Shown piece by piece: positions 1 through 8,241 of a DNA stretch of 64,000 nt. The DNA is taken from NCBI GenBank assembly GCA_039888615.1, contig JBDQQS010000001.1. One strand, 5' to 3'. A program made the translations under genes and the position numbers. The DNA comes from Flavimaribacter sp039888615 (GTDB lineage: Bacteria > Pseudomonadota > Alphaproteobacteria > Rhizobiales > Rhizobiaceae). How positions within the stretch are numbered: the first letter of the stretch is position 1; each line of letters opens with the position of its first letter. Under the pieces are notes generated by a model. That model saw only the letters and a program-made list of their open reading frames with translations. It searched no databases and had not been told where the DNA came from.

Positions 1-171
1 CCGTCTGTGGCCTGGCATCAATTGCCGTCGCTCTATGCGCGGCATCGCGACCGGTTCCTGAAACTCAATCGTGGCTACAGCTATCGCAACTACATGGAGA
101 TCATCCGGACGTTCGCGTTTCGGCGAAAGGAGCCAGTGCCCTATCCGCTGGCAGGCGGAAGCGACCAATGA
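1..171 (+). CDS. C-terminal fragment of an unrecognised protein (cut by left edge)
   Basis: Reading frame 1 is open from the window edge to a TGA at 169-171 and encodes the last 56 residues of a protein, ending in LAGGSDQ. The fragment is rich in Arg, Tyr and Phe and shows no motif I can assign. Its stop overlaps the ATG of the next gene (ATGA), which points to translational coupling and a shared operon. Without the N-terminal part no function can be given. Confidence 0.6.
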   Translation, partial: PSVAWHQLPSLYARHRDRFLKLNRGYSYRNYMEIIRTFAFRRKEPVPYPLAGGSDQ

Positions 172-968
172 GCGGCGGCGACCCGATCGCCGCCTTACCC
201 ATGTATGACTGGCCAGAACTGCAAAGTTCAAACGATCGTTTCTGGCGCGCCATCCGGGTCAATCTGGCCGAATACGGTATTGCCGCGCCGGAACGGCTTG
301 AGAGAACCCTGAGCGAAACGGAAATCTGGAACGCACCGGGTCTCGTGATTGGTCAGACCTGCGGCCTGCCCTACGTGCTTGGCCTGAAGAACAAGGTGCA
401 ATTGCTCGGCGCGCCAGCTTACGATATCGCCTGCGGCGCAGGCAGCTACTATAGCGTAATCGTCGTTCATGCGGACTGCCCTGCAACCAGGTTGGACGAC
501 CTCGCCAATCTCCGCTTCGCCTACAACAACGCCTTCTCGCAATCCGGCTTTTCGGCGTTTGGACACACGTTGCGGAAACACGGACGCGGCGCAGAAACCG
601 TCGCGGAGCAGGTCTGCACTGGTTCTCATCGCGCCTCTATCCGCAGCGTGGCGGACGGCAAGGCCGATATTGCAAGCATCGACGCCGTAAGCTGGCGTCT
701 GGCGCAGCGTCATGAGCCTGCGGCGCGGATGGTAAAGGTCATAGAGAAAACCGATCCCACACCCGGACTGCCGTACATTTGTGCACGGGACCGGCGTTTA
801 TCGGCGGACCGGATCCACAACGCCGTGGTGGAAGCCATGGCCGGACTGGATGAAGAGACCCGGGACGATCTTCTGCTGACGGGCTTCTCGCCAATGCGGC
901 CAAAGGATTATGCGGTGATTGAAAGCCGTTACAGGGCGCAGCCGCTTTCTCAGCTTACAACCGCTTGA
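168..968 (+). CDS. PhnD-like phosphate/phosphonate-type binding-domain protein without signal peptide
   Basis: The 266-residue product resembles the periplasmic binding fold of the PhnD/SsuA/TauA-like group (PF12974 type). It starts directly with a first strand (ALPMYDWPELQ), has a GLPYV segment near residue 67, and a Y-N-N-x-x-S-x-S-G segment near residue 118 that usually contacts the anion in this family. There is no signal peptide or lipobox, so it is either cytoplasmic or exported in an unusual way, and no ABC permease or ATPase lies next to it. The start overlaps the preceding stop, and an FAD oxidoreductase follows 53 bp downstream. A ligand-sensing or accessory role with that oxidoreductase is an inference; the ligand is unknown. 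Confidence 0.7.
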   Translation: MSGGDPIAALPMYDWPELQSSNDRFWRAIRVNLAEYGIAAPERLERTLSETEIWNAPGLVIGQTCGLPYVLGLKNKVQLLGAPAYDIACGAGSYYSVIVVHADCPATRLDDLANLRFAYNNAFSQSGFSAFGHTLRKHGRGAETVAEQVCTGSHRASIRSVADGKADIASIDAVSWRLAQRHEPAARMVKVIEKTDPTPGLPYICARDRRLSADRIHNAVVEAMAGLDEETRDDLLLTGFSPMRPKDYAVIESRYRAQPLSQLTTA

Positions 969-1021
969 CGCCGTTTTCGCTCGACGTGTAGGACCAAATC
1001 AGTCACCGAAAGGAAAATTTC

Positions 1022-2332
1022 ATGGTCAGCGAATCCTATGACGCCATAATCATTGGCGCGGGCGTTATCGGCTCCTGCGTGGCGCTGGAGCTTGCGCGCA
1101 AGGGACGCCGCACCTTGTCGGTCGACAAGCTGCCCGAGGCCGGATACGGGTCCACCTCCGGTTCCTGCGCGATCATTCGCACCTACTATTCGACCTTCGA
1201 ATCCTGTGCGTTGGCCTATGAGGGCTGGCACTACTGGAAAAACTGGTCGGATTACGTTGGCGAAAGCGACGAACAGGGCCTCATCCGCTATCACGACACC
1301 GGCTGCCTCGTCATAAAGACCGATCACAACCACAATCTTGCTCGGGTGTGCGAGATGATGGATCGGATCGGCTGCCCGTACGAGGACCTGAGCGCGCAGG
1401 ATATTCCGTCGCGCTTACCGGACGCAGACGTGCACCGTTTTGAGCCGGCGAAACGCCCGGAGGACGAAGGGTTCGGCGCGCCGACCGGCGAGGCGGTCAA
1501 CGGCGCGGTGTTCTTTCCGCGCGGCGGCTACGTCAACGACCCTAAACTGGCGGCTCACAATGCGCAGCGTGCGGCCGAAGCAATGGGCGCGAAGTTCCTG
1601 TTCAACCGCGAAGTATGCGAGATCACTACAAAGGATGGCCGCGTCGGCGGTGTGGTCCTGAAAGACGGGGCGACGATTACCGCTCCGGTCGTTATCAACG
1701 TTGCCGGACCGCACTCGTCCGGGATCAATGCGCTGGCCGGAGTGGCCGATGGCATGAAGATGAGCACGAGGGCGTTGCGCCATGAAGTCGCCCATGTGCC
1801 TTCGCCCGAAGGCGTGAATTTCGAGAAAGACGGCTTCGTCTACTCCGACAGCGATATCGCGACCTATTGCCGTCCTGAGACAGGCAACAACATCCTGATC
1901 GGGTCGGAAGATCCGGCCTGCGACGAGAAGGAATGGGTTGACGATCCGGACGACTTCAACACGAACTTCTCGGAGCAATGGAACATATTGGTCATGCGCC
2001 TTGCGCAGCGCATTCCGACACTGAAATTGCCGGGCGCCGCCAAAGGCGTTGTCGCCCTTTACGACGTGACCCAAGACTGGATGCCGATCTACGACAAGAG
2101 CGATCTGAAAGGCTATTACATGGCGATCGGCACCAGCGGAAATCAGTTCAAGAACGCGCCGGTCGCGGGCAAGATGATGGCCGAACTGGTTGAAGCCTGC
2201 GAGAGCGGACATGATCACGACAGCGATCCGGTTGAGTTCCACCTCGATTATCTCGACGCGGACATTTCAATCGGCGCGTTTTCACGCAACCGCGAAATCA
2301 ATCAGGATTCAAGCTTCTCGGTCATCGGCTGA
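1022..2332 (+). CDS. FAD-dependent oxidoreductase, DAO / sarcosine oxidase beta-like family
   Basis: The 436-residue protein has an N-terminal dinucleotide-binding motif GAGVIG at residues 12-17 followed by the acidic end of the second strand, and a C-terminal GTSGNQFKNAP segment typical of the FAD-binding part of DAO-family enzymes. Such enzymes oxidise secondary or primary amines, or 2-hydroxy acids, with FAD. It has the length of single-subunit sarcosine or dimethylglycine oxidases and no folate-binding extension. A clear ribosome site (AAAGGAAAA) precedes the ATG. The PhnD-like gene lies just upstream. Its 3' end overlaps the convergent methyltransferase gene by 24 bp. Substrate not predictable; family assignment is firm. 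Confidence 0.85.
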   Translation: MVSESYDAIIIGAGVIGSCVALELARKGRRTLSVDKLPEAGYGSTSGSCAIIRTYYSTFESCALAYEGWHYWKNWSDYVGESDEQGLIRYHDTGCLVIKTDHNHNLARVCEMMDRIGCPYEDLSAQDIPSRLPDADVHRFEPAKRPEDEGFGAPTGEAVNGAVFFPRGGYVNDPKLAAHNAQRAAEAMGAKFLFNREVCEITTKDGRVGGVVLKDGATITAPVVINVAGPHSSGINALAGVADGMKMSTRALRHEVAHVPSPEGVNFEKDGFVYSDSDIATYCRPETGNNILIGSEDPACDEKEWVDDPDDFNTNFSEQWNILVMRLAQRIPTLKLPGAAKGVVALYDVTQDWMPIYDKSDLKGYYMAIGTSGNQFKNAPVAGKMMAELVEACESGHDHDSDPVEFHLDYLDADISIGAFSRNREINQDSSFSVIG

Positions 2333-3157
2333 CAAGGTCAGCAGGGTGTTTTCCGATGTGGCGCCGGCGATCCTGTAGCCGAGGGATTCGAGTTGCTCGA
2401 CGCAGTCGATTTTCCAGAGGCGGCGCAGCACCGTTTCGATCAGAATGGCTTTCGGCCAGAGGGATTTATGTTCGGGAACCATGAGCGGCAACAGCGCCTG
2501 ATCCTCATAACCTTCCACATCGATTTTCAACAGATCCACCCGGTCGATGTTGCGAAGGACAAGCGCTTCGGATAGCGGCGTGATCTTGATCTCCACATGG
2601 TCGCGCGCATCGATCGCGTCCGAGTGCAGGGATGCGGTCCCGATATTGGTACCGCCGCTCGAGTACAGCTTCAGCCTCTGCGATTTCGGACCGGTTCCAC
2701 GATTGATCGCTTCTACACTGCGAAAACCGTTCGCTTCGAGATTGAACACCAGTTTGGAGAAGGTGCGCGGGTGTGGCTCGAACGCAAGAATCCTCGCATG
2801 GTCACCGCAGGCTTTTGCAACGAACATGCTGTAGGAGCCGACATTCGCGCCGATATCGACGAAGACCATGCCCGGCTTGATTATCGACGCGATCAGGCGA
2901 CGCTCGGGAATTTCCGGCAGGACCTTTCTGCCGACAACCGTGCGGTCGCAATAGTTCTCGAACGGATATGCGCGCATACGCACGCCTTCCGCCTCGACGT
3001 CGAAAGGCCCCTGAAATCGACGTGCGAACCGCTTGCGGATAACCTTGCGCTGTTGCTGCCCGATCATTTTGTGGGTGGCGAGCCGCCAGATCACTGTCGG
3101 CAGCAAGCCCGGCTTGTGGTCGCCGAAATCCGAAACGGTGTCTAAGCCTTGTCGCAT
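2309..3157 (-). CDS. FkbM family methyltransferase
   Basis: The protein (282 residues from the ATG at 3157) carries the SAM-binding motif I VFVDIGANVGSYS at about residues 98-110, an acidic AFEPHP end of strand 2, and the LLKIDVEGYE segment diagnostic of FkbM-type methyltransferases. Members methylate hydroxyls on sugars, polyketides or other small molecules. A TTG at 3181 in the same frame would add eight residues; neither start has a strong ribosome site, so the start is uncertain. The gene is divergent from the four glycosyltransferase genes, which suggests O-methylation of a glycan. Its end overlaps the convergent FAD oxidoreductase gene. Confidence 0.85.
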   Translation of the reverse strand: MRQGLDTVSDFGDHKPGLLPTVIWRLATHKMIGQQQRKVIRKRFARRFQGPFDVEAEGVRMRAYPFENYCDRTVVGRKVLPEIPERRLIASIIKPGMVFVDIGANVGSYSMFVAKACGDHARILAFEPHPRTFSKLVFNLEANGFRSVEAINRGTGPKSQRLKLYSSGGTNIGTASLHSDAIDARDHVEIKITPLSEALVLRNIDRVDLLKIDVEGYEDQALLPLMVPEHKSLWPKAILIETVLRRLWKIDCVEQLESLGYRIAGATSENTLLTLSADDREA

Positions 3158-3515
3158 TTTAACAGTGTCAGAACTCGCCAAAGCCGCGCGCCATTGGATC
3201 AGCAGGGAAATTTATTACGTGATCGAAATCATCCGTCGATACTATGAAGTCAAATCAGCCTGTTGACCAGAGGATTCATTGGCTCCCTCGCATGGATTTC
3301 GCTGTTTCACCGGACATACAGATTTCATCGATCTCAGGCATTGTTCATTCATCCGATTCCTTGCCTGCACGTTTGCCGACAACCGCGGAATGGTTTATCA
3401 ACATGCAACAAGGGCGGGATTGAACAGAGGCATCATGTGTGATCATTGGTCGGCGTGGCGACGTCCACATTGATTTCCGGTCCAGAATGACAATTGTTGT
3501 GACAGGTAGGCCTTT
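3158..3515. other. Divergent intergenic region between FkbM gene and glycosyltransferase operon
   Basis: This stretch of about 350 bp is more AT-rich than its surroundings and separates two divergent units, so it should contain promoters in both directions. I see no convincing paired -35/-10 boxes, no long inverted repeat and no credible small ORF. A short self-complementary segment (ACAATTGT near 3490) lies close to the downstream start. Confidence 0.4.
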
Positions 3516-4721
3516 GTGAACGACGCCCCCCACATTGTACTTTACAGCCATGACACCTTTGGCCTCGGGCATCTGCGGCGCAGCCGCAAGATCGCCATGA
3601 CGCTGGTCGAGCGGTTTTGCGGCGCGCATGCGACGATCATCACCGGATCGGATCTGTCGTCGCGGTTTCCTGCCCATGACCGCATTCACTTCGCGCCGAT
3701 CCCGCAGATCGAGAAGCAACCGGACGGCAGCTACCGCCCGGCCGACCCGCAGCTTACTTACGAACAGGTGATCGAGGCGCGCAGCCACGCCATCATGGAG
3801 GCGCTCAAACGCCGTCCGGCCGACATCTTCATCACCGACAAGGAGCCGCTTGGCCTCAGCGGCGAACTGATGCCCGCGCTCGGCTATCTGAAGACCTGCG
3901 GGGCGACGCTTGTGCTCGGTCTGCGCGACGTGCTGGACGATACCGCTCTGCTGCGCTCGGAATGGGAGCGCAAGGGCATCTACGAGCGCATCGAGGGGCT
4001 GTACGACCATATCTGGATCTACGGTACGGAGAGATTCCACCATCCCTTGCGCGAGATGAGTCTTCCGGAGAGCGTTCTGTCGAGCTGCAGCTTCACCGGC
4101 TTTCTGTACCGCTCGCTCGGACAGGCGGGTGCGCCGGCGCTTCCCGCCGAACTGCCTGAAGACTATCTGCTGGTGACGGCTGGCGGCGGCGGCGACGGCG
4201 ACTTCGTGATGAATGCGGTGGTCGACGCCTACGAGCAGGACGCGGAAATCACGATGCCGGCGGTACTGCTTCTGGGGCCTTATGCGGACCCGCAAGAGGC
4301 CCACGCGATCCGCGCGCGGGCGCAACGCACGGGCCGGATGCATGTGATCGATTTCGATTCGGAGCCAGAAGGGCTGATCCGCCGGGCTTCTGCGGTCGTC
4401 GGCATGTGTGGTTACAACACGTTCTGCGAAGTTGTGTCGCGCAACAAGAAGGCGCTGTTCGTGCCGCGCCAGACGCCGCGGCTTGAGCAATACATCCGGG
4501 CGAGCCGGGCGGCCGAACTCGGCTGGTGCCGTATGGCGCCGGAGGCTGTCGCCTCGAGGCCGCTTGATTTTGCCGCCGCCATCCGTGCGCTCATCGCCGA
4601 CGACGAACCGGTTGGCGCCGGTATCGACGCACATGGCCTCGAACGCATCGGCGACGCCGTCGAAACCATCCTGCAGGACCGCGACGAGCAATCCATCCAA
4701 CTCGCCAGGGCCGAGAGATGA
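3516..4721 (+). CDS. Glycosyltransferase, COG4671-like (MurG-type GT-B fold)
   Basis: The 401-residue product begins with a strand followed by SHDTFGLGHLRR (about residues 11-22), the hallmark N-terminus of the COG4671 predicted glycosyltransferases. The C-terminal half has a glycine-rich nucleotide-binding loop (TAGGGGDGD) and a CGYNTFCEV segment like the donor-binding part of MurG-type enzymes. The start is GTG at 3516, preceded by CAGGTAGG. It is the first of four tightly overlapping glycosyltransferase genes; its stop overlaps the next ATG (ATGA). Donor and acceptor sugars cannot be inferred. Confidence 0.85.
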   Translation: MNDAPHIVLYSHDTFGLGHLRRSRKIAMTLVERFCGAHATIITGSDLSSRFPAHDRIHFAPIPQIEKQPDGSYRPADPQLTYEQVIEARSHAIMEALKRRPADIFITDKEPLGLSGELMPALGYLKTCGATLVLGLRDVLDDTALLRSEWERKGIYERIEGLYDHIWIYGTERFHHPLREMSLPESVLSSCSFTGFLYRSLGQAGAPALPAELPEDYLLVTAGGGGDGDFVMNAVVDAYEQDAEITMPAVLLLGPYADPQEAHAIRARAQRTGRMHVIDFDSEPEGLIRRASAVVGMCGYNTFCEVVSRNKKALFVPRQTPRLEQYIRASRAAELGWCRMAPEAVASRPLDFAAAIRALIADDEPVGAGIDAHGLERIGDAVETILQDRDEQSIQLARAER

Positions 4722-5986
4722 TGCAAACCATTGCGGTGGTTCTGAAAGGCTATCCACGCCTCTCCGAATCCTTCATTGCCCAGGAACTGCTGTCGCTTGA
4801 ACGCGCAGGTTTTCGCCTCAACCTGATTTCCCTTCGGCATCCGACCGACAAGGCGCGCCACCCGATCCACTCGGAAATCAAGGCTCCGGTCAATTATCTT
4901 CCTGAATATCTGCACGAAGATCCCGTACGCGTCTTGAAGGGATTGGTGAGCAGTTTGCGGCGGCCAGGATTCTCGCAGGCGTTCCGTCTGTTTTTGAAGG
5001 ACCTCGTACGCGATCCGACGCGCAATCGCGTACGGCGGTTTGGTCAAGCACTGGTCATGGCGCGCGAACTGACACCCCAGACCGCATGGATCTATGCGCA
5101 TTTCATCCATACTCCGTGTTCCGTTGCGCGCTATTGCGGCGCCATTGTCGGGCTTGACTGGAGCTGTTCAGCCCATGCCAAGGACATCTGGACATCGCCG
5201 GACTGGGAGCTGAGCGAAAAGCTCGATGACCTGAACTGGTGCGTCACCTGCACGTCTGTGGGACACAAGCATCTGCAGTCACTGGCGAACGATCCCAGCC
5301 GCGTACATCTCGTTTATCACGGTCTCGATCTGGATCGGTTTCCCGCCTTCGAGCGACCGGCGTCCACGCGGGACGGAACCGGCGATAACCCGGTTCGCAT
5401 TCTGACAGTCGGTAGAGCCGTCGAGAAGAAAGGGCTGGACACCCTGATCGCTGCGCTTGCGCTATTGCCAGAGGACCTCAACTGGCGCTGGACTCATATC
5501 GGCGGCGGCGTTTTGCAGGAGAATCTGGCCCAGCAGATCAGAGAACTCGGCCTTGGAGACCGCGCCGAAATGCTCGGCGCCAAACCGCAGGAATTCGTTC
5601 TGGAAACCTGCCGTGAAAGCGATCTCTTCGTTCTGCCGAGCAGGATCGCCGCCGACGGGGACCGCGACGGCTTGCCAAATGTGCTGATCGAGGCGCAGAG
5701 CCAGGGGCTTGCCTGTGTTTCCACGCCAGTGTCGGGAATCGTCGAACTCGTGGAAGACGGCGTCAACGGGCTGCTGACGCCACCGGACGACGTCGCGCGT
5801 CTCCGTGACGCCATGGCGGAATTGATTTCAAATCCCGGGCTTCGCGACGAGATGGCGCAAAGGGGCGAAAGAAAGGTGAGGACGCGCTTTGACCATATGT
5901 CTACAATGGACGATCTCGTGACGCTCTTCGAGGAAAGCGGCGTCCAACCGCAAAAGCAACAACATGCCATCCCGGTCGACGCATAG
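4718..5986 (+). CDS. Glycosyltransferase family 4
   Basis: The 422-residue GT-B protein starts with a YPRLSESFIAQE segment seen in exopolysaccharide transferases of the WcaL/ExpE type. The C-terminal domain has VGRAVEKKGLDTLI and a DGLPNVLIEAQSQG segment containing the conserved Glu of the donor-nucleotide site of GT4 retaining enzymes. It is translationally coupled to the preceding gene (ATGA overlap), and its last 23 bp overlap the next one. It probably adds one sugar in assembly of the same glycan as its neighbours; linkage and donor are unknown. Confidence 0.87.
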   Translation: MMQTIAVVLKGYPRLSESFIAQELLSLERAGFRLNLISLRHPTDKARHPIHSEIKAPVNYLPEYLHEDPVRVLKGLVSSLRRPGFSQAFRLFLKDLVRDPTRNRVRRFGQALVMARELTPQTAWIYAHFIHTPCSVARYCGAIVGLDWSCSAHAKDIWTSPDWELSEKLDDLNWCVTCTSVGHKHLQSLANDPSRVHLVYHGLDLDRFPAFERPASTRDGTGDNPVRILTVGRAVEKKGLDTLIAALALLPEDLNWRWTHIGGGVLQENLAQQIRELGLGDRAEMLGAKPQEFVLETCRESDLFVLPSRIAADGDRDGLPNVLIEAQSQGLACVSTPVSGIVELVEDGVNGLLTPPDDVARLRDAMAELISNPGLRDEMAQRGERKVRTRFDHMSTMDDLVTLFEESGVQPQKQQHAIPVDA

Positions 5987-7133
5987 GGTTCTATTCTACG
6001 TGCAGCACCTTCTGGGCGTCGGTCACGTCTTCAGAACCATGCGTATTGTCGAAAGACTGGTCGAAACCGGGTTTGACGTCACCATAGCCCACGGCGGTGA
6101 AAAACTGCCAGACATGGTTTCCTGCGGCGCCGACATCCACTACATGCCCTCGCTACGCTGGGCTGCGGCAGATGATACGCGGCTGCTCGACGCGGATGGA
6201 CGCCCGGCGGACGACGCGTACAAGGACATGCGCCGCGACGCCCTGCTCCTACTTCTCCAGAACCTACGACCCGACGTCATCATCACCGAAGCGTTTCCTT
6301 TCGGCCGCCGACAGATGCATTTCGAACTTCTTCCGTTTCTCGAGGCGGCATCCGCGCTTGCAAAACGACCGATCATCCTCGCTTCGATCCGCGATATATT
6401 GCAGGAGGGCAACAAGCCATCCAAGGATATGCAGACGGTGGAGATCATCGATCAGTTCTTCGATGGCGTCCTCGTCCATGGCGATACTCGACTGACGCCT
6501 CTCGAAGCCACATTCCCTTTCGTCGACAAAATTCGCGACAAGCTTCATTACACAGGCATTGTCACGCCACGCATCAATCCGGACAGCGAACCGCAGATGC
6601 ATTTCGATGTTGTGGTGACGGCCGGCGGCGGAATGCTCGGCCGTGAACTCATTCGCGCCGCGCTCCTTGCTCGCGAGAGCACGAGCCTCAAGTACGCTCG
6701 ATGGTGCGTCTGCGCCGGCCCTTATATGGCTAAGGAAGAATTCGACGCCCTCGGCGAACTGGCGACGGGCGGAAACGTCACGCTTCGCACATTCCTGACA
6801 GATCTTCCCACCCTTCTCTCAAAGGCTAAGCTATCGATATCCCTTGCCGGGTACAACACGGTCGCGGACTTGATGGCCGCCGGATGCCGCGCAGTAATAG
6901 CGCCGCAATGGAACGACAAGGAGACCGAACAGCTGCGCAGGGCGGAACTGCTGTCACAACGCGGTCTCGTCGAAATGGTAGGGCATGAAGAAAAGACGCC
7001 CGACATGCTGGCGGAAGCGATCCGCAGGGTGATGGCGAAACCGGCTCCCGATTGGCGTTCGATCGAGACCGATGGCGCAGCCAGAACCGCAGAAACCCTG
7101 AGCCGGCTGATTTCAGGTAACAGCGACCCATGA
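5964..7133 (+). CDS. Glycosyltransferase, COG4671-like (second copy in cluster)
   Basis: The 389-residue protein shares its layout with the gene at 3516: an N-terminal QHLLGVGHVFRT motif (about residues 14-25), a mid-protein TAGGGMLGRE glycine loop and a C-terminal SLAGYNTVADLMAAG segment that would hold the donor base and phosphates. The two COG4671-type proteins are clearly diverged, so they probably act at different steps rather than being a recent duplication. It overlaps the upstream gene by 23 bp and the downstream gene by 4 bp, strong evidence for a single transcript. Confidence 0.85.
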   Translation: MPSRSTHRVLFYVQHLLGVGHVFRTMRIVERLVETGFDVTIAHGGEKLPDMVSCGADIHYMPSLRWAAADDTRLLDADGRPADDAYKDMRRDALLLLLQNLRPDVIITEAFPFGRRQMHFELLPFLEAASALAKRPIILASIRDILQEGNKPSKDMQTVEIIDQFFDGVLVHGDTRLTPLEATFPFVDKIRDKLHYTGIVTPRINPDSEPQMHFDVVVTAGGGMLGRELIRAALLARESTSLKYARWCVCAGPYMAKEEFDALGELATGGNVTLRTFLTDLPTLLSKAKLSISLAGYNTVADLMAAGCRAVIAPQWNDKETEQLRRAELLSQRGLVEMVGHEEKTPDMLAEAIRRVMAKPAPDWRSIETDGAARTAETLSRLISGNSDP

Positions 7134-8239
7134 TCAAAAAGATCGCCTTCTACGCGCCGCTGAAATCTCCAAAAGATCCGCATCCGTCCGGCGACCGGGA
7201 AATCGCGCGTCTGCTCATGCGCGCCCTTGCGAAAGCCGGCTTTGACGTGATGCTCGCATCAGAGGTCAAGAGCTATCAGAAGCGCGCTGATCCCGATCTT
7301 TACGCCCGACGCTACAGCGAGGTGGAGGCCGAAAAGGCGCGAATTCGGGACAGCTGGATACAAGACCCGCAACTGCGCCCCGATCTCTGGTTCACCTATC
7401 ACCCCTACTGCAAATCGCCCGACTGGCTGGGACCGTATTTTTCACGCGAATTCGGCGTCCCCTATGCGACTGCGGAAGCCGCACGAACTGCGCAGGACAG
7501 CGACGCGGATTGGGAAAAAGGCAGGCTAGCGACAAAGGAAGCGGTCAGGGCAGCCGCGATCAATTTCGTATTGAAGGACAGCGACTGGACCTATCTGGAA
7601 AGCTTTATGCCGGATATGCGGTCTGCGAATCGACTGGCGCCATTTCTCGACCTGTCGATTCAACCCGATACGGCGCCTCAATCCCCGCCCCTTTTCAAAA
7701 ACGGCGATCCGGTGCTGATGACCGCCGGCATGATGCGGCCCGGCAAGAAGCTGCAGTGCTACGAATCCCTTGCCGCGTCCCTGTTGGCGATCGGCCATGA
7801 CAACTGGAACCTGGTTGTCGCCGGGGACGGTCCCAAGCGAGATACGGTGGCGGAGTTGCTTTCCTTCATTGCGCCAGAGCGGCTGAAGCTGCTCGGGAAT
7901 GTCGAACATCAAATGATGTTCGACTTGATGGACCGCTCCGATATCTTTGTGTGGCCTGGCATTCGCGAGCCTATCGGAATGGTCTATCTCGAAGCCCAGT
8001 CGCGAAGTGCGCCGGTCGTCGCGCTCGACAACGCCGGCGTTCCCGCCGTGGTCGACGACGGAAAGACCGGCTTACTTGCAAAGAACAACGAAGACATGGC
8101 GGCGGCGCTTCGCCGTCTTCTGTCTGATCCATCTCTTCGGCGTTCGCTCGGCAATGCGGGAGCCGCCTATGTGCGGGAGCGCCATGACGTGGCCGTCGCA
8201 GCGGCCACTCTGGGCAAGGCAATCAGAGAGCTCGGATAG
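7130..8239 (+). CDS. Glycosyltransferase family 4 (last gene of cluster)
   Basis: The 369-residue protein has a GT-B C-terminal domain with a LMTAGMMRPGKKLQCYESL segment, an IREPIGMVYLEAQSRS segment carrying the conserved Glu, and the NAGVPAVVDDGKTGLL stretch common to GT4 enzymes. The N-terminal acceptor domain (APLKSPKDPHPSGDREIARLL) resembles those of polysaccharide or glycolipid transferases. It begins in an ATGA overlap with the previous gene. Its stop codon is separated by just 2 bp from the stop of the convergent permease gene, so no dedicated terminator fits between them. Confidence 0.85.
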   Translation: MIKKIAFYAPLKSPKDPHPSGDREIARLLMRALAKAGFDVMLASEVKSYQKRADPDLYARRYSEVEAEKARIRDSWIQDPQLRPDLWFTYHPYCKSPDWLGPYFSREFGVPYATAEAARTAQDSDADWEKGRLATKEAVRAAAINFVLKDSDWTYLESFMPDMRSANRLAPFLDLSIQPDTAPQSPPLFKNGDPVLMTAGMMRPGKKLQCYESLAASLLAIGHDNWNLVVAGDGPKRDTVAELLSFIAPERLKLLGNVEHQMMFDLMDRSDIFVWPGIREPIGMVYLEAQSRSAPVVALDNAGVPAVVDDGKTGLLAKNNEDMAAALRRLLSDPSLRRSLGNAGAAYVRERHDVAVAAATLGKAIRELG

Positions 8240-8241
8240 AT

